Positions 6,861 to 14,313 of a stretch of DNA of 19,420 nt are shown one piece after another. The translations under genes and the position numbers were made by a program. The notes under the pieces were generated by a model. That model was not told the origin of the DNA, did not search any database, and worked only from the letters and a program-made list of their open reading frames with translations. Origin of the DNA: CAINVV01 sp964528535. GTDB taxonomy: Bacteria; Bacteroidota; Bacteroidia; Bacteroidales; Prolixibacteraceae. The first letter of the stretch is position 1, and each line of letters opens with the position of its first letter. The stretch covers positions 1 to 19,420 of the forward strand of contig CAZGSQ010000063.1 in NCBI GenBank assembly GCA_964528535.1. The letters are read 5' to 3'.

Positions 6861-7622
6861 TCAGGGGATACGGAAAACATCTCTTGCTGAGCCTTGTGCG
6901 GTAGGCATGATAAGCAGATCATCAATATTTACATGTGCCGGACGGGTGATGAGAAACAGGATGGTCTCTGCAATATCGACAGGTGAGAGTGGCGTAAATC
7001 CTTTGTAAACTCCTTTGGCCCGCTCGCTATCGCCTTTGAAACGGACGTTGGAAAATTCGGTATCTACCATTCCAGGGGCAATGGTTCCAACTTTAATCCC
7101 ATAAGGAAGTAGCTCAATTCGCATGGCATGAGAAATAGCCTGAACGGCATGTTTAGTGCCACAATAGACCCCGCCCATAGGATAGGATTCTTTGCCGGCA
7201 ATGGAGGAGATATTGATGATATGTCCCATCTTACGTTCCTTCATCCATGGAGTGACAGTCCGAGACATATACAGCAGTCCCTTGACATTGGTGTCAATCA
7301 TTCTTTCCCAGTCCTCAATCTCTCCATTGTCAACGCTCTCCATGCCGACTGCCAGTCCGGCATTGTTAATGAGCACATCAACAGCCTTCCAATTCTCAGG
7401 AAGTGTATCGAGTGACGATTGAACCTGCTCAAGTTTCCTGACATCAAAACACAGGAGCAAACATTTTACCTTGTGTTTTGAAGATAGTTCGCGTTCAAGT
7501 TCAACCAACCGCTTGTTTCTTCTGCCAGTTAGGATCAGATCGAAGCCATTGGCTGCCAACAGATGAGCCGTTGCAGCTCCAATACCTGAAGTTACGCCTG
7601 TAATCAGTGCAATTTTTGACAT
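6861..7622 (-). CDS. SDR-family NAD(P)-dependent oxidoreductase (YdfG-like)
   Basis: The 253-residue protein is a classical short-chain dehydrogenase. It has TGVTSGIG (8-15) for dinucleotide binding, GRR (33-35) after the second strand, where the arginines suggest NADP(H), NNAG at 86-89, and the catalytic Ser (139/140), Tyr153 and Lys157 in ISS ... YCGTKHA. APGMVDTEF (182-190) is the substrate-side loop typical of YdfG-type 3-hydroxy-acid/serine dehydrogenases. Length is standard. It is divergent from the PurL-like gene across 145 bp and is separated from DUF6165 by 52 bp. Substrate is not determinable. Confidence 0.93.
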   Translation of the reverse strand: MSKIALITGVTSGIGAATAHLLAANGFDLILTGRRNKRLVELERELSSKHKVKCLLLCFDVRKLEQVQSSLDTLPENWKAVDVLINNAGLAVGMESVDNGEIEDWERMIDTNVKGLLYMSRTVTPWMKERKMGHIINISSIAGKESYPMGGVYCGTKHAVQAISHAMRIELLPYGIKVGTIAPGMVDTEFSNVRFKGDSERAKGVYKGFTPLSPVDIAETILFLITRPAHVNIDDLLIMPTAQGSARDVFRIP

Positions 7623-7740
7623 AATGATATTTTTCAGGAAGCTAAAATAAGAAAAATGAAGGGTGAATCTACGAATGTGTCAGGAAAAAATCTAGACCAA
7701 TGCGATTGGTATATCCTTAGGACAATATCACCGAATCAAT

Positions 7741-7749
7741 TATCTTTGT
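7741..7749 (+). promoter_or_regulatory. -7 box (TATCTTTGT) for the PurL-like/ubiE transcript
   Basis: TATCTTTGT fits TAnnTTTG and ends 18 bases before the ATG at 7768, within the 145-bp gap between divergent genes. No good -33 TTG lies 19-22 bases upstream. Confidence 0.6.
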
Positions 7750-7767
7750 CAATAAAACCGAAAAGTC

Positions 7768-8820
7768 ATGAGTGATAGTAGCCCAAAGCCTTTTAACATT
7801 GATCATATTGCTGAACCGGACGACCTTCAAAGTGTCATTTACGCGATGCTCGCAATTCCCCACCTTTCTCCTGTAAATATTTTCAATGAATTTGCAGCCC
7901 CTGATCTCGATCCGTCTCAGCTGAATGCAGATAATTCGGATGATTCGGGGATCTTTAGGATGGACGACGAAGAACAGTTTTACTCACTCACCATCTACGC
8001 TGATCACAGACGTCTGGCTGTTGACCCTTATGCAGCCGCACAGATACTGGTAGCCAAGGCCGTGAGAAGGTTGGTCTGTTATGGCGCTGTTCCTGTTTCG
8101 ATAAGCAGTTTCATGAACCATGTCGAATTTGCTAATCCAATTGCTCAGGAGATGGTGATGGCAGCTCGCCTTGGACTGGATGCTGCCGCAAAGAGTTTCA
8201 ACCTGAAATTCTCTCAACGAAAATTGCATTATGATTATTCAGGAGATCAGGGATTCGTTCCGCCTACTTTGATCATAAGTCTTTTTGGGAAATTAAAAAG
8301 CAGGGAGATGCTTTTGCTTCCAAAATTCAGAAAAAAGGGAGACAACTTGTTGCTGGTTGGTCGATCTTACAATGATATCAACGCCTCAGAATACCTGGAT
8401 TTCTACCACGAGATCAAAGAGTGGCCGCTCATGAAGTTTAGCCTCTCAACTGAAAGTCGCCTTACTGAAGTCATGAAGGAGGTGATTAAAAACGACCTTG
8501 TTATTTCGGCCAGTCCGGTAGGGATAGGTGGACTTTTTTTTACACTGCTGCGAAATGCATTGCCCAACGACCTTGGTTTTGATATTACCACAGATGGAGA
8601 AATCAGAAATGATGCATTCCTTTTTGGCGAGTCCATGGGAAGATACCTTGTATCGGTATCGAAAGAAAAGGAAGACGAGTTTGTCGATTACCTCTTCGAC
8701 CGCAAGATTCCTGTCATGACCCTGGGACATGTTACAAAAGGTGAGATCAGGATCGATGATCAGTCAATGGGTTTCGTTGACAAGGGAATGGTGAGTGAAA
8801 CATTAGAAGATTTTGAATGA
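7768..8820 (+). CDS. AIR synthase-related (PurL/PurM-like) protein
   Basis: The 350-residue protein looks like one PurM-type ATP-binding unit of the FGAM synthase/AIR synthase superfamily. YADHRRLAVDPYAAAQILVA (77-96), VRRLVCYGAVPVSISSFMN (99-117) and the C-terminal FGESMGRYLVSVS (286-298) match PurL segments. The usual DxSDGG motif is replaced by ISASPVGIGGL (246-256), and there is no second tandem unit or glutaminase domain. It is far shorter than full PurL, so it may be a non-catalytic paralog or act on another substrate. The stop overlaps the ubiE ATG (ATGA), implying translational coupling. My recollection is that Bacteroidota genomes annotate such proteins as AIR synthase-related near ubiE. 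Confidence 0.8.
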   Translation: MSDSSPKPFNIDHIAEPDDLQSVIYAMLAIPHLSPVNIFNEFAAPDLDPSQLNADNSDDSGIFRMDDEEQFYSLTIYADHRRLAVDPYAAAQILVAKAVRRLVCYGAVPVSISSFMNHVEFANPIAQEMVMAARLGLDAAAKSFNLKFSQRKLHYDYSGDQGFVPPTLIISLFGKLKSREMLLLPKFRKKGDNLLLVGRSYNDINASEYLDFYHEIKEWPLMKFSLSTESRLTEVMKEVIKNDLVISASPVGIGGLFFTLLRNALPNDLGFDITTDGEIRNDAFLFGESMGRYLVSVSKEKEDEFVDYLFDRKIPVMTLGHVTKGEIRIDDQSMGFVDKGMVSETLEDFE

Positions 8821-9551
8821 GCGAGGTAAAACCCTACCGGGACTCCTCTGCCGGCAAGAAGGAGCAAATCGCCGATATGTTCGATCGTATTGCGCCCAAA
8901 TATGATTTTCTGAATCATACCCTCTCCTTTGGCATCGATAAATTATGGCGAAAAAGAGCCATCAGGCTTATTTCCGCAGGCTCTCCCGATACCATCCTCG
9001 ATGTTGCAACGGGTACAGGTGATTTTGCCATTGCGGCATTAAAGTCTGGAGCCAAAAAAATCACGGGTATTGATATCTCCAAAGAGATGGTAGCAATCGG
9101 CCAGGAAAAGGTTTTGAAGTTGGGACTTGAAGATAAAATTACCTTGATGACAGGTGATTCTGAGGACATTCAATTTCCCGATAAAACTTTCGATCTGGCA
9201 ACAGTTGCATTTGGTGTAAGAAATTTTGAAAATCTTACCCGTGGACTGAATGAACTCTTCAGGGTACTGAAACAGGGAGGATCTCTATGCGTCCTTGAAT
9301 TCTCAAAACCACGTCAGCCATTGGTTCGTTTTGGATACAAACTATATTCAAAGCACCTTATGCCCTGGATCGGGCGCCTGATCTCCGGCGACAGATCTGC
9401 CTATATTTACTTGCCTGAATCTGTAGCAGAATTTCCGGACGGAGAAAATTTCATTACTTTTATGAGGGAATCCGGATTTATCAACATTCGGGAATATAGG
9501 CTTACTTTTGGGATTGCAACCATATATCTGGGGCAAAAGGCAATAAGTTAA
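8817..9551 (+). CDS. ubiE: Demethylmenaquinone methyltransferase
   Basis: The 244-residue SAM-dependent methyltransferase performs the last step of menaquinone synthesis, methylation of demethylmenaquinone, at the cytoplasmic membrane. Visible are the UbiE signature YDFLNHTLSFGIDKLWRK (29-46), SAM motif I ILDVATGTGDFAI (60-72), the acidic end of strand 2 in ITGIDISKEM, GDSEDIQFP, and the second UbiE signature RVLKQGGSLCVLEFS (149-163). GDRSAYIYLPESVAEFPDGE (191-210) is the conserved C-terminal stretch. Length is standard. It begins within the stop of the PurL-like gene and is followed by porT, the usual neighbour in this phylum. Known also as menG when only menaquinone is made. Confidence 0.97.
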   Translation: MSEVKPYRDSSAGKKEQIADMFDRIAPKYDFLNHTLSFGIDKLWRKRAIRLISAGSPDTILDVATGTGDFAIAALKSGAKKITGIDISKEMVAIGQEKVLKLGLEDKITLMTGDSEDIQFPDKTFDLATVAFGVRNFENLTRGLNELFRVLKQGGSLCVLEFSKPRQPLVRFGYKLYSKHLMPWIGRLISGDRSAYIYLPESVAEFPDGENFITFMRESGFINIREYRLTFGIATIYLGQKAIS

Positions 9552-9625
9552 CAGCCAAAGTGGAGAATGCGGGCAGATATTGGCAGGTAGACAATGGCAA
9601 AAAACTGATTAATGAGAAACGAAGA

Positions 9626-10456
9626 ATGAAAAATTGCGTCAAGATTTTTTGTGTAGCTTTTCTGCTTCTTATGTTAGGAGCGGCGCATCCGCTCTCTGCC
9701 CAACTGACAAAAGATGAAAATCTTTCCCGTTTTGACGACAGGGCACTTCATTTTGGCTTCTATCTCGGAATCAATACCATGGATTATCGTTTCACCCATT
9801 ACGATGAGGTGACCCAGAATCCTGTTTTCGCAGACCCTGAACTGGCGACCAAAGCCGAAAACTATTTCCAGGGCATACACTCCTACCGCGTAGAGTCTTA
9901 TCCCCTCAAAGCGGGATTTACAGTAGGTGGCGTCGTCAATCTTAGGGTGAACCATGTAATAGATTTGCGTTGCACACCGGGTATGTCGCTTGGTGCCAGA
10001 CAGCTAAAATTTTCGAACAACATAGATCAGATCATTCAGGATCCTCAGACAGGCGGTAAACTCTATGCAAGTGAAACTACCTACGATCACTATTTAAGCA
10101 CACCATCAGCATACATTGATTTCCCGTTAGGGTTTCGTTACAAAGGCAACAGATTCGGAAACCTTCGTCCCTACATTTATGGAGGTGCAGCCTATCGTCG
10201 CGACCTTGAGAACAAAAGAATCTCCGAGAGCGTCCTTCACCTCAACAGAAATGGCTACTATGCGGAGGTCGCTTTTGGCCTGGACACCTATTTCCCCTAT
10301 TTCAGGTTTACAGGTGAATTTAAGTTTTCGTATGGTTTGAACAACATCATCCGACACGATGCCGACCTGACTTCCGCTACTCCATTACCCTACTATGGAT
10401 ATGTACTGAAAGAGTTGAACTCAAATATTTTTACCCTGATTTTGTTTTTTGAATAA
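9626..10456 (+). CDS. porT: Type IX secretion system protein PorT (outer-membrane beta-barrel)
   Basis: The 276-residue protein has a Sec signal peptide (MKNCVKIFCVAFLLLMLGAA, cleavage near PLSAQ at about residue 26) and then amphipathic strands of a small outer-membrane barrel: DDRALHFGFYLGINTMDYRF, GFTVGGVVNLRVN, DLRCTPGMSLGARQLKF, IDFPLGFRYKG, LRPYIYGGAAYRRDLE and FRFTGEFKFSYGLNN. It ends in aromatic residues (LILFFE). PorT is required for type IX secretion and lies after ubiE in many Bacteroidota; the identification rests on this context plus barrel architecture. The frame is open from a GTG at 9560, but the ATG at 9626 places the signal peptide at the very N-terminus. It is 74 bp from ubiE with no terminator seen between. 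Confidence 0.85.
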   Translation: MKNCVKIFCVAFLLLMLGAAHPLSAQLTKDENLSRFDDRALHFGFYLGINTMDYRFTHYDEVTQNPVFADPELATKAENYFQGIHSYRVESYPLKAGFTVGGVVNLRVNHVIDLRCTPGMSLGARQLKFSNNIDQIIQDPQTGGKLYASETTYDHYLSTPSAYIDFPLGFRYKGNRFGNLRPYIYGGAAYRRDLENKRISESVLHLNRNGYYAEVAFGLDTYFPYFRFTGEFKFSYGLNNIIRHDADLTSATPLPYYGYVLKELNSNIFTLILFFE

Positions 10457-10586
10457 GGGTTCACATTCTTGAAGCTGTTCCGGCAACTTCTTTCCCAACA
10501 TTATACTTTAGAGAATCTGTTTCCCGGTTTGTCCGTATACACATGGATGAATCAACTCGTTACTTAAATCAAATAACTAGCATGGA

Positions 10587-12146
10587 ATGAAGCAAGAACT
10601 CAATCTGGTCGTATCGCCACAGGAGGCTGGTGAGCCGGAGCAGCTCAAAAGGGTCGTGGCAAATGCTTTGAAAATCAACTTGGAACGAATAACAAAGGTG
10701 GTTGTCGTAAGGCATTCAATTGATGCAAGAAATTCAAGGATTCGCATCAACCTTTCACTCGAAATTTATGTGGATGAGTTGCCTGAGCTTACAGGCAAGC
10801 CTATTTTTGACTATCCTTTCGTAGGCAACAAGAATCCTGTAGTAATCGTAGGGGCCGGTCCTGCCGGATTATTCGCCGCCTTGCACCTGATTGAACTCGG
10901 ATTCAAACCCATCCTGCTTGAAAGAGGAAAACCTGTTGGCGAACGCAAGAAGGACATCGCTGCCATTCACGGAGAGCACCTTGTTAACCCTGATTCCAAC
11001 TATGGCTATGGTGAGGGTGGTGCAGGTACTTTTTCAGATGGAAAACTCTATACGCGCTCCAAAAAGAGGGGTGATGTCAGGAAAGTACTTGAGGTGTTGA
11101 ATTTTCATGGTGCACAGGATGAGATTCTGGTGGAAGCTCATCCGCACATTGGGACAAATGTACTACCCAAGGTCATTGGCTCCATTCGTGAGACTATTTT
11201 AAACGCGGGAGGTGAATATCACTTCAATGCAAGAGTTTCAGATTTGATCCTTCAAAATGACATTGTAAAGGGTGTGGTGCTTCTGGGTGGAGAGAGGGTA
11301 GAGGGCATTGCCGTCGTTTTGGCCACCGGCCATTCCGCCCGTGATATTTATTATTTGCTTCAACGCAACAAAATAGAACTGGAAGCCAAGCCATTTGCTT
11401 TGGGTGTACGTGTAGAGCATCCACAAGAGTTGATAGATCACATTCAGTACCATGGAACGAGTCGGGGGAAATACTTGCCTCCTGCCGCCTATACAATGGT
11501 TGAGCAGGTTGGTGAAAGAGGAGTATACTCTTTCTGCATGTGTCCTGGTGGTGTCGTTGTACCCGCTGCCACGGCACCCGGCGAATTGGTGGTGAACGGA
11601 ATGTCGCCATCACACCGTGGCGGAAAATTTGCCAATTCAGGGATAGTAACAGAAATCAGGGTTGAGGATATCCCCCGGGAATTTCACCGTTTTGGAATTT
11701 TTGCAGGTCTCGAATTTCAGCAATCTGTTGAGAAGAATTGTTTCCTTGCTGCCGGAGAAAGTCAGTTGGCCCCCTCGCAGCGTTTGGCAGATTTTGCCAA
11801 CAACCGCCGCACCTCCACACTGCCTGAGAGCTCCTACAGGCCTGGGCTTGTAGCTTCCAATATAGGCGATTGGCTCCCTGGATTCGTCTCCTCTCGTCTG
11901 CGTGAAGGGCTTTTAAAAATGGGAAGGAAGAGCCACGGTTACTTGACCAACGAGGCCATCGTACTGGGTGCAGAAAGCAGAACTTCCTCTCCTTTGCGCA
12001 TTCCGAGGTCCGAATTTACACTAGAGCAGCTCCAGATCAAAGGCTTGTTTCCTTGTGGAGAGGGTGCCGGATACGCAGGCGGAATAGTCTCATCTGCGGT
12101 AGATGGGGAAAGGGTTGCGGAGATGATCGGGCAACAATATAAATGA
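10587..12146 (+). CDS. NAD(P)/FAD-dependent oxidoreductase (COG2509-like)
   Basis: The 519-residue flavoprotein has an extra N-terminal domain of about 80 residues (KQELNLVVSPQEAG ... RIRINLSLEIYVDE), then the FAD-binding VVIVGAGPAGLFAA (85-98), GEGGAGTFSDGKL (142-154), an ATGHSARD segment, FCMCPGGVVVPAA with two cysteines, and the closing GLFPCGEGAGYAGGIVSSAVDG near the C-terminus. This order is typical of the uncharacterised FAD-dependent dehydrogenases of COG2509, related to the GidA/HI0933-type fold. No electron partner can be inferred. It stands 130 bp after porT on the same strand; I see no sharp promoter or terminator in that gap. The ATG at 10579 gives only a two-codon frame, so 10587 is the start. 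Confidence 0.9.
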   Translation: MKQELNLVVSPQEAGEPEQLKRVVANALKINLERITKVVVVRHSIDARNSRIRINLSLEIYVDELPELTGKPIFDYPFVGNKNPVVIVGAGPAGLFAALHLIELGFKPILLERGKPVGERKKDIAAIHGEHLVNPDSNYGYGEGGAGTFSDGKLYTRSKKRGDVRKVLEVLNFHGAQDEILVEAHPHIGTNVLPKVIGSIRETILNAGGEYHFNARVSDLILQNDIVKGVVLLGGERVEGIAVVLATGHSARDIYYLLQRNKIELEAKPFALGVRVEHPQELIDHIQYHGTSRGKYLPPAAYTMVEQVGERGVYSFCMCPGGVVVPAATAPGELVVNGMSPSHRGGKFANSGIVTEIRVEDIPREFHRFGIFAGLEFQQSVEKNCFLAAGESQLAPSQRLADFANNRRTSTLPESSYRPGLVASNIGDWLPGFVSSRLREGLLKMGRKSHGYLTNEAIVLGAESRTSSPLRIPRSEFTLEQLQIKGLFPCGEGAGYAGGIVSSAVDGERVAEMIGQQYK

Positions 12147-12201
12147 AACTGTGAAAAGGAGCAGAGACGACCATGAGATTGGCAACCGTTGGAAAAAATG
12201 A

Positions 12202-12834
12202 CTAATTATTATTTTTTGCCAAATCTACAGCAGTCTGATACAACAGCTCCTGAAAAGTTTCGAAATTGGAGTCGTTTTTTTTCCTGTCAACAATAGAAAA
12301 ATTGCCAATTAAAATAGATTCACTGTCAATGGCTATTTTTTCTTTTGAAGATGATTTAGCCTTCAGCTCTTTAATTTTTTCGCCATTTTCATCGTAGATA
12401 GTCATTGCTATTTCTATTTTTATTTTGGAATTCACTTTTTTCCTTTCTTTTCCGATTCCTGCAATGTTGAATGAACCATTGTTCGTTGAATAGATTCCAT
12501 CTGGCGAAACTGCAACAACGATTTTTGCATAATTAGGAGACATTTTAGATTTAGCTGCGTTTTTTGCATTGCCAATTGGATAACCAAGAAAATAAGTGAC
12601 TTTATCTTTCAGAAAATCAACGTTTCTAAATTGGATGCCGGCAGATTCATGTAAAACCGCATTCACTCCACAGTAAATACTGTCGACTATTTCTTTGTTG
12701 GGAGTTATGCCTAATTTGGGGTCGATCATTACATTGTAACAACACAACGCAATAGGGTTTTTATCAAAGCTTTGTGCTTTTAAAGCAGCAGTAACAAGGA
12801 TGATTAACAAGATGCTGAATGTTCTCTTCTTCAT
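12202..12834 (-). CDS. Secreted protein of unknown function, AT-rich
   Basis: I do not recognise this 210-residue protein. It opens with a clear Sec signal peptide (MKKRTFSILLIILVTAALKA, cut near AQ at 21) and no lipobox cysteine. The mature part has a Cys-Cys pair (IALCCYNVMIDP) and a third cysteine (SIYCGVNAVLHESAG). A beta-rich middle follows (YAKIVVAVSPDGIYSTNNGSF and KIKIEIAMTIYDENGEKI), then a lysine-rich, charged tail and a C-terminal helix. It is probably periplasmic or outer-membrane associated. Its base composition is clearly more AT-rich than its neighbours, and it has a strong Shine-Dalgarno site. It converges on the FAD oxidoreductase gene and is preceded by a tandem-repeat array, so it may be an acquired gene. 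Confidence 0.8.
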   Translation of the reverse strand: MKKRTFSILLIILVTAALKAQSFDKNPIALCCYNVMIDPKLGITPNKEIVDSIYCGVNAVLHESAGIQFRNVDFLKDKVTYFLGYPIGNAKNAAKSKMSPNYAKIVVAVSPDGIYSTNNGSFNIAGIGKERKKVNSKIKIEIAMTIYDENGEKIKELKAKSSSKEKIAIDSESILIGNFSIVDRKKNDSNFETFQELLYQTAVDLAKNNN

Positions 12835-12840
12835 TTTATT

Positions 12841-12845
12841 CCTCC
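12841..12845 (-). promoter_or_regulatory. Strong Shine-Dalgarno site of the unknown secreted protein
   Basis: On the minus strand GGAGG lies six bases before the ATG at 12834. Most genes in this window lack such a site, so it stands out and fixes the start. Confidence 0.75.
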
Positions 12846-13078
12846 GGTTTTAAATGATTGTTTCTCAATAGACCAACTGATGGGTTTGAGTCCATTACAC
12901 TGCAAGAATGATGCCAGAAAATGTTGACATGTTGGCCAAACCTTTCTAAAATGACCGAATTCTTTTTTCATCAATATTGACTCAGGTAAAGGTTGAGACG
13001 ATATTTTTAAAATTGAGAACCGATTTAAACGCCACTCCAAATTTTTTCCTCCCAATGTCTCGTTCCGTGCCTGTGAAT

Positions 13079-13407
13079 CCATTGTGAAGGATTTGCACTG
13101 TATGTTTAGCTAAGTTAGGCGAATTGAGACAATCTGAACCAGATTTTACATCAGCGGAACGAATTGAGACAATTTGCACAGGATTTTTAAGTCATCAGAA
13201 GGAATTGAGACAATTTTGCACTGCATTTTTACATCATCGGAACGAATTGTGACAATTTGCACTGCATTTTTACATCATCGAAAAGAATTGAGAGAATTTG
13301 CACCGCATATTTGTATTTGCGGACCGAATTGAGAGAATTTGCAACGAATATTTCAATCAGCAAAACGAATTGAGAGAATTTGCAACGAATTTTGGCTTCA
13401 ACGAAAA
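13079..13407. repeat. Array of eight degenerate ~41-bp tandem repeats
   Basis: Units begin near 13079, 13121, 13161, 13202, 13244, 13285, 13326 and 13367, with periods of 40-42 bp. The first half is best conserved, with consensus GAATTGAGACAATTTGCAC. The second half, T-rich and usually ending near TCATCGGAAC, drifts between units. Units 4 and 5 are nearly identical; unit 1 is the most degenerate. In units 2-5 the core AATTG-nnn-CAATT is an inverted repeat (one base off in unit 2), while units 6-8 read AATTGAGAGAATT. The period is not a multiple of three and no gene crosses the array. It lies between the 3' end of the RNA methyltransferase gene and the region upstream of the secreted-protein gene. 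Bases 12846-13078, next to it, hold no gene I trust. Confidence 0.93.
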
Positions 13408-13455
13408 CTGACTGATGAATTTTGGCGTTACATTCTGTCTATTAAATAAAAAGCC

Positions 13456-14223
13456 TTAGCAGTCTTGTCTTCTCCGAAATTCTGCGCATACGATGGCTGC
13501 CGAAACTGCTACATTCAAGGATTCCAGCTCCTTGTTGCCTTCCGGGGAAGCCGGGATAGAGATCTTCTTCGTCACAAGCGAGACCAGATCAGATGATATC
13601 CCTTTGCCTTCGCTGCCCATGATGATAATCGCACATGGCGCAAGTGATGCTTTGAAAAGATTCTCCCCTTCCATAAAGGTGCCATAGACCGGAATATGCA
13701 GATCAACAGCCTTCCTGGTAAGCACAGTCAGTTCAGTATAGTGTAATCTCACCCGAGCCAGCGCTCCCATGGTTGACTGCACACATTTTGGATTGTAAAT
13801 ATCGGCACACTCTGGGGAACAGTAAATATTGGAGATACCAAACCAGTCGGCAGTCCTAACAATGGTTCCGAGATTACCTGGATCCTGAATCCCATCCAAA
13901 AAGAGGGTAAGACCCTCAAAGAATGATGGTTCTACATCCGGGTAAGAGGGGATTTCGAATAGCGCCAGAACAGAGGACGGTTTTTTGAAAGCAGAAATGC
14001 GTTCCATCTCTTTTGAAGTTAGCTGGTTGCATTGCACCATGCTTGGGATACCTGGCGGGATGGAAGTTGCATCTATTGTGTAATAGAAAGCCGAAAGCCT
14101 TAATCGTGTCTTTAGTAAATCAAAAACAATCTTTTCCCCTTCGGCAACAAATAATCCTGTTTCTTCTCTCCCTTTTTTGTTGGCCAACGAACGAACCAAC
14201 TCTATTTTTTGTTTAGAAATCAT
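13456..14223 (-). CDS. TrmH/SpoU-family RNA 2'-O-methyltransferase
   Basis: The 255-residue protein has an N-terminal substrate-binding domain (FVAEGEKIVFDLL, L7Ae-like, about 1-95) and a C-terminal SPOUT knot. Motif 1 is FLDGIQDPGNLGTIVRTADW (108-127, with Asn117 and the catalytic-type Arg123), motif 2 is IIIMGSEGKGIS (199-210, Glu205), and motif 3 is SIPASPEGNKELESLNVAVS (222-241). These proteins methylate ribose in rRNA or tRNA using SAM; the target base cannot be read from the sequence. It is divergent from tamL; the close pairing of this type of methyltransferase with TamL is, as I recall, common in Bacteroidota. Confidence 0.94.
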   Translation of the reverse strand: MISKQKIELVRSLANKKGREETGLFVAEGEKIVFDLLKTRLRLSAFYYTIDATSIPPGIPSMVQCNQLTSKEMERISAFKKPSSVLALFEIPSYPDVEPSFFEGLTLFLDGIQDPGNLGTIVRTADWFGISNIYCSPECADIYNPKCVQSTMGALARVRLHYTELTVLTRKAVDLHIPVYGTFMEGENLFKASLAPCAIIIMGSEGKGISSDLVSLVTKKISIPASPEGNKELESLNVAVSAAIVCAEFRRRQDC

Positions 14224-14280
14224 CTGTCATGGATCAGTTTATATCTCAAAAATAATCCATTTTTAATTAGCGGGGTTGAT

Positions 14281-14289
14281 TATCTTTGT
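14281..14289 (+). promoter_or_regulatory. -7 box (TATCTTTGT) for tamL
   Basis: TATCTTTGT fits TAnnTTTG and lies 24 bases before the TTG chosen as the tamL start, inside the gap between the divergent methyltransferase and tamL. It lies downstream of the ATG at 14209, which therefore cannot be the start of a transcript made from this promoter. Confidence 0.6.
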
Positions 14290-14313
14290 TTAACTTTTTA
14301 TAAAATCATTGTA

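Noticed and set aside
9560..9625. GTG at 9560 as the porT start
   Set aside because: It would add 22 polar residues in front of a normal signal peptide; the ATG at 9626 gives a standard N-terminus.
12831..13082. An 83-residue minus-strand frame whose stop overlaps the start of the secreted-protein gene (ATGA)
   Set aside because: Its translation shows no recognisable fold, signal or family pattern, and it has no good start site of its own. The overlap can arise by chance because AAATGAAG contains both codons.
13079..13407. A CRISPR array
   Set aside because: The intervals between conserved segments are themselves related copies rather than unique spacers, the repeats are degenerate, and no cas gene is present.
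14209..14313. ATG at 14209 as the tamL start
   Set aside because: It overlaps the divergent methyltransferase gene, precedes the promoter box at 14281, and would put 58 residues before the lipobox cysteine.
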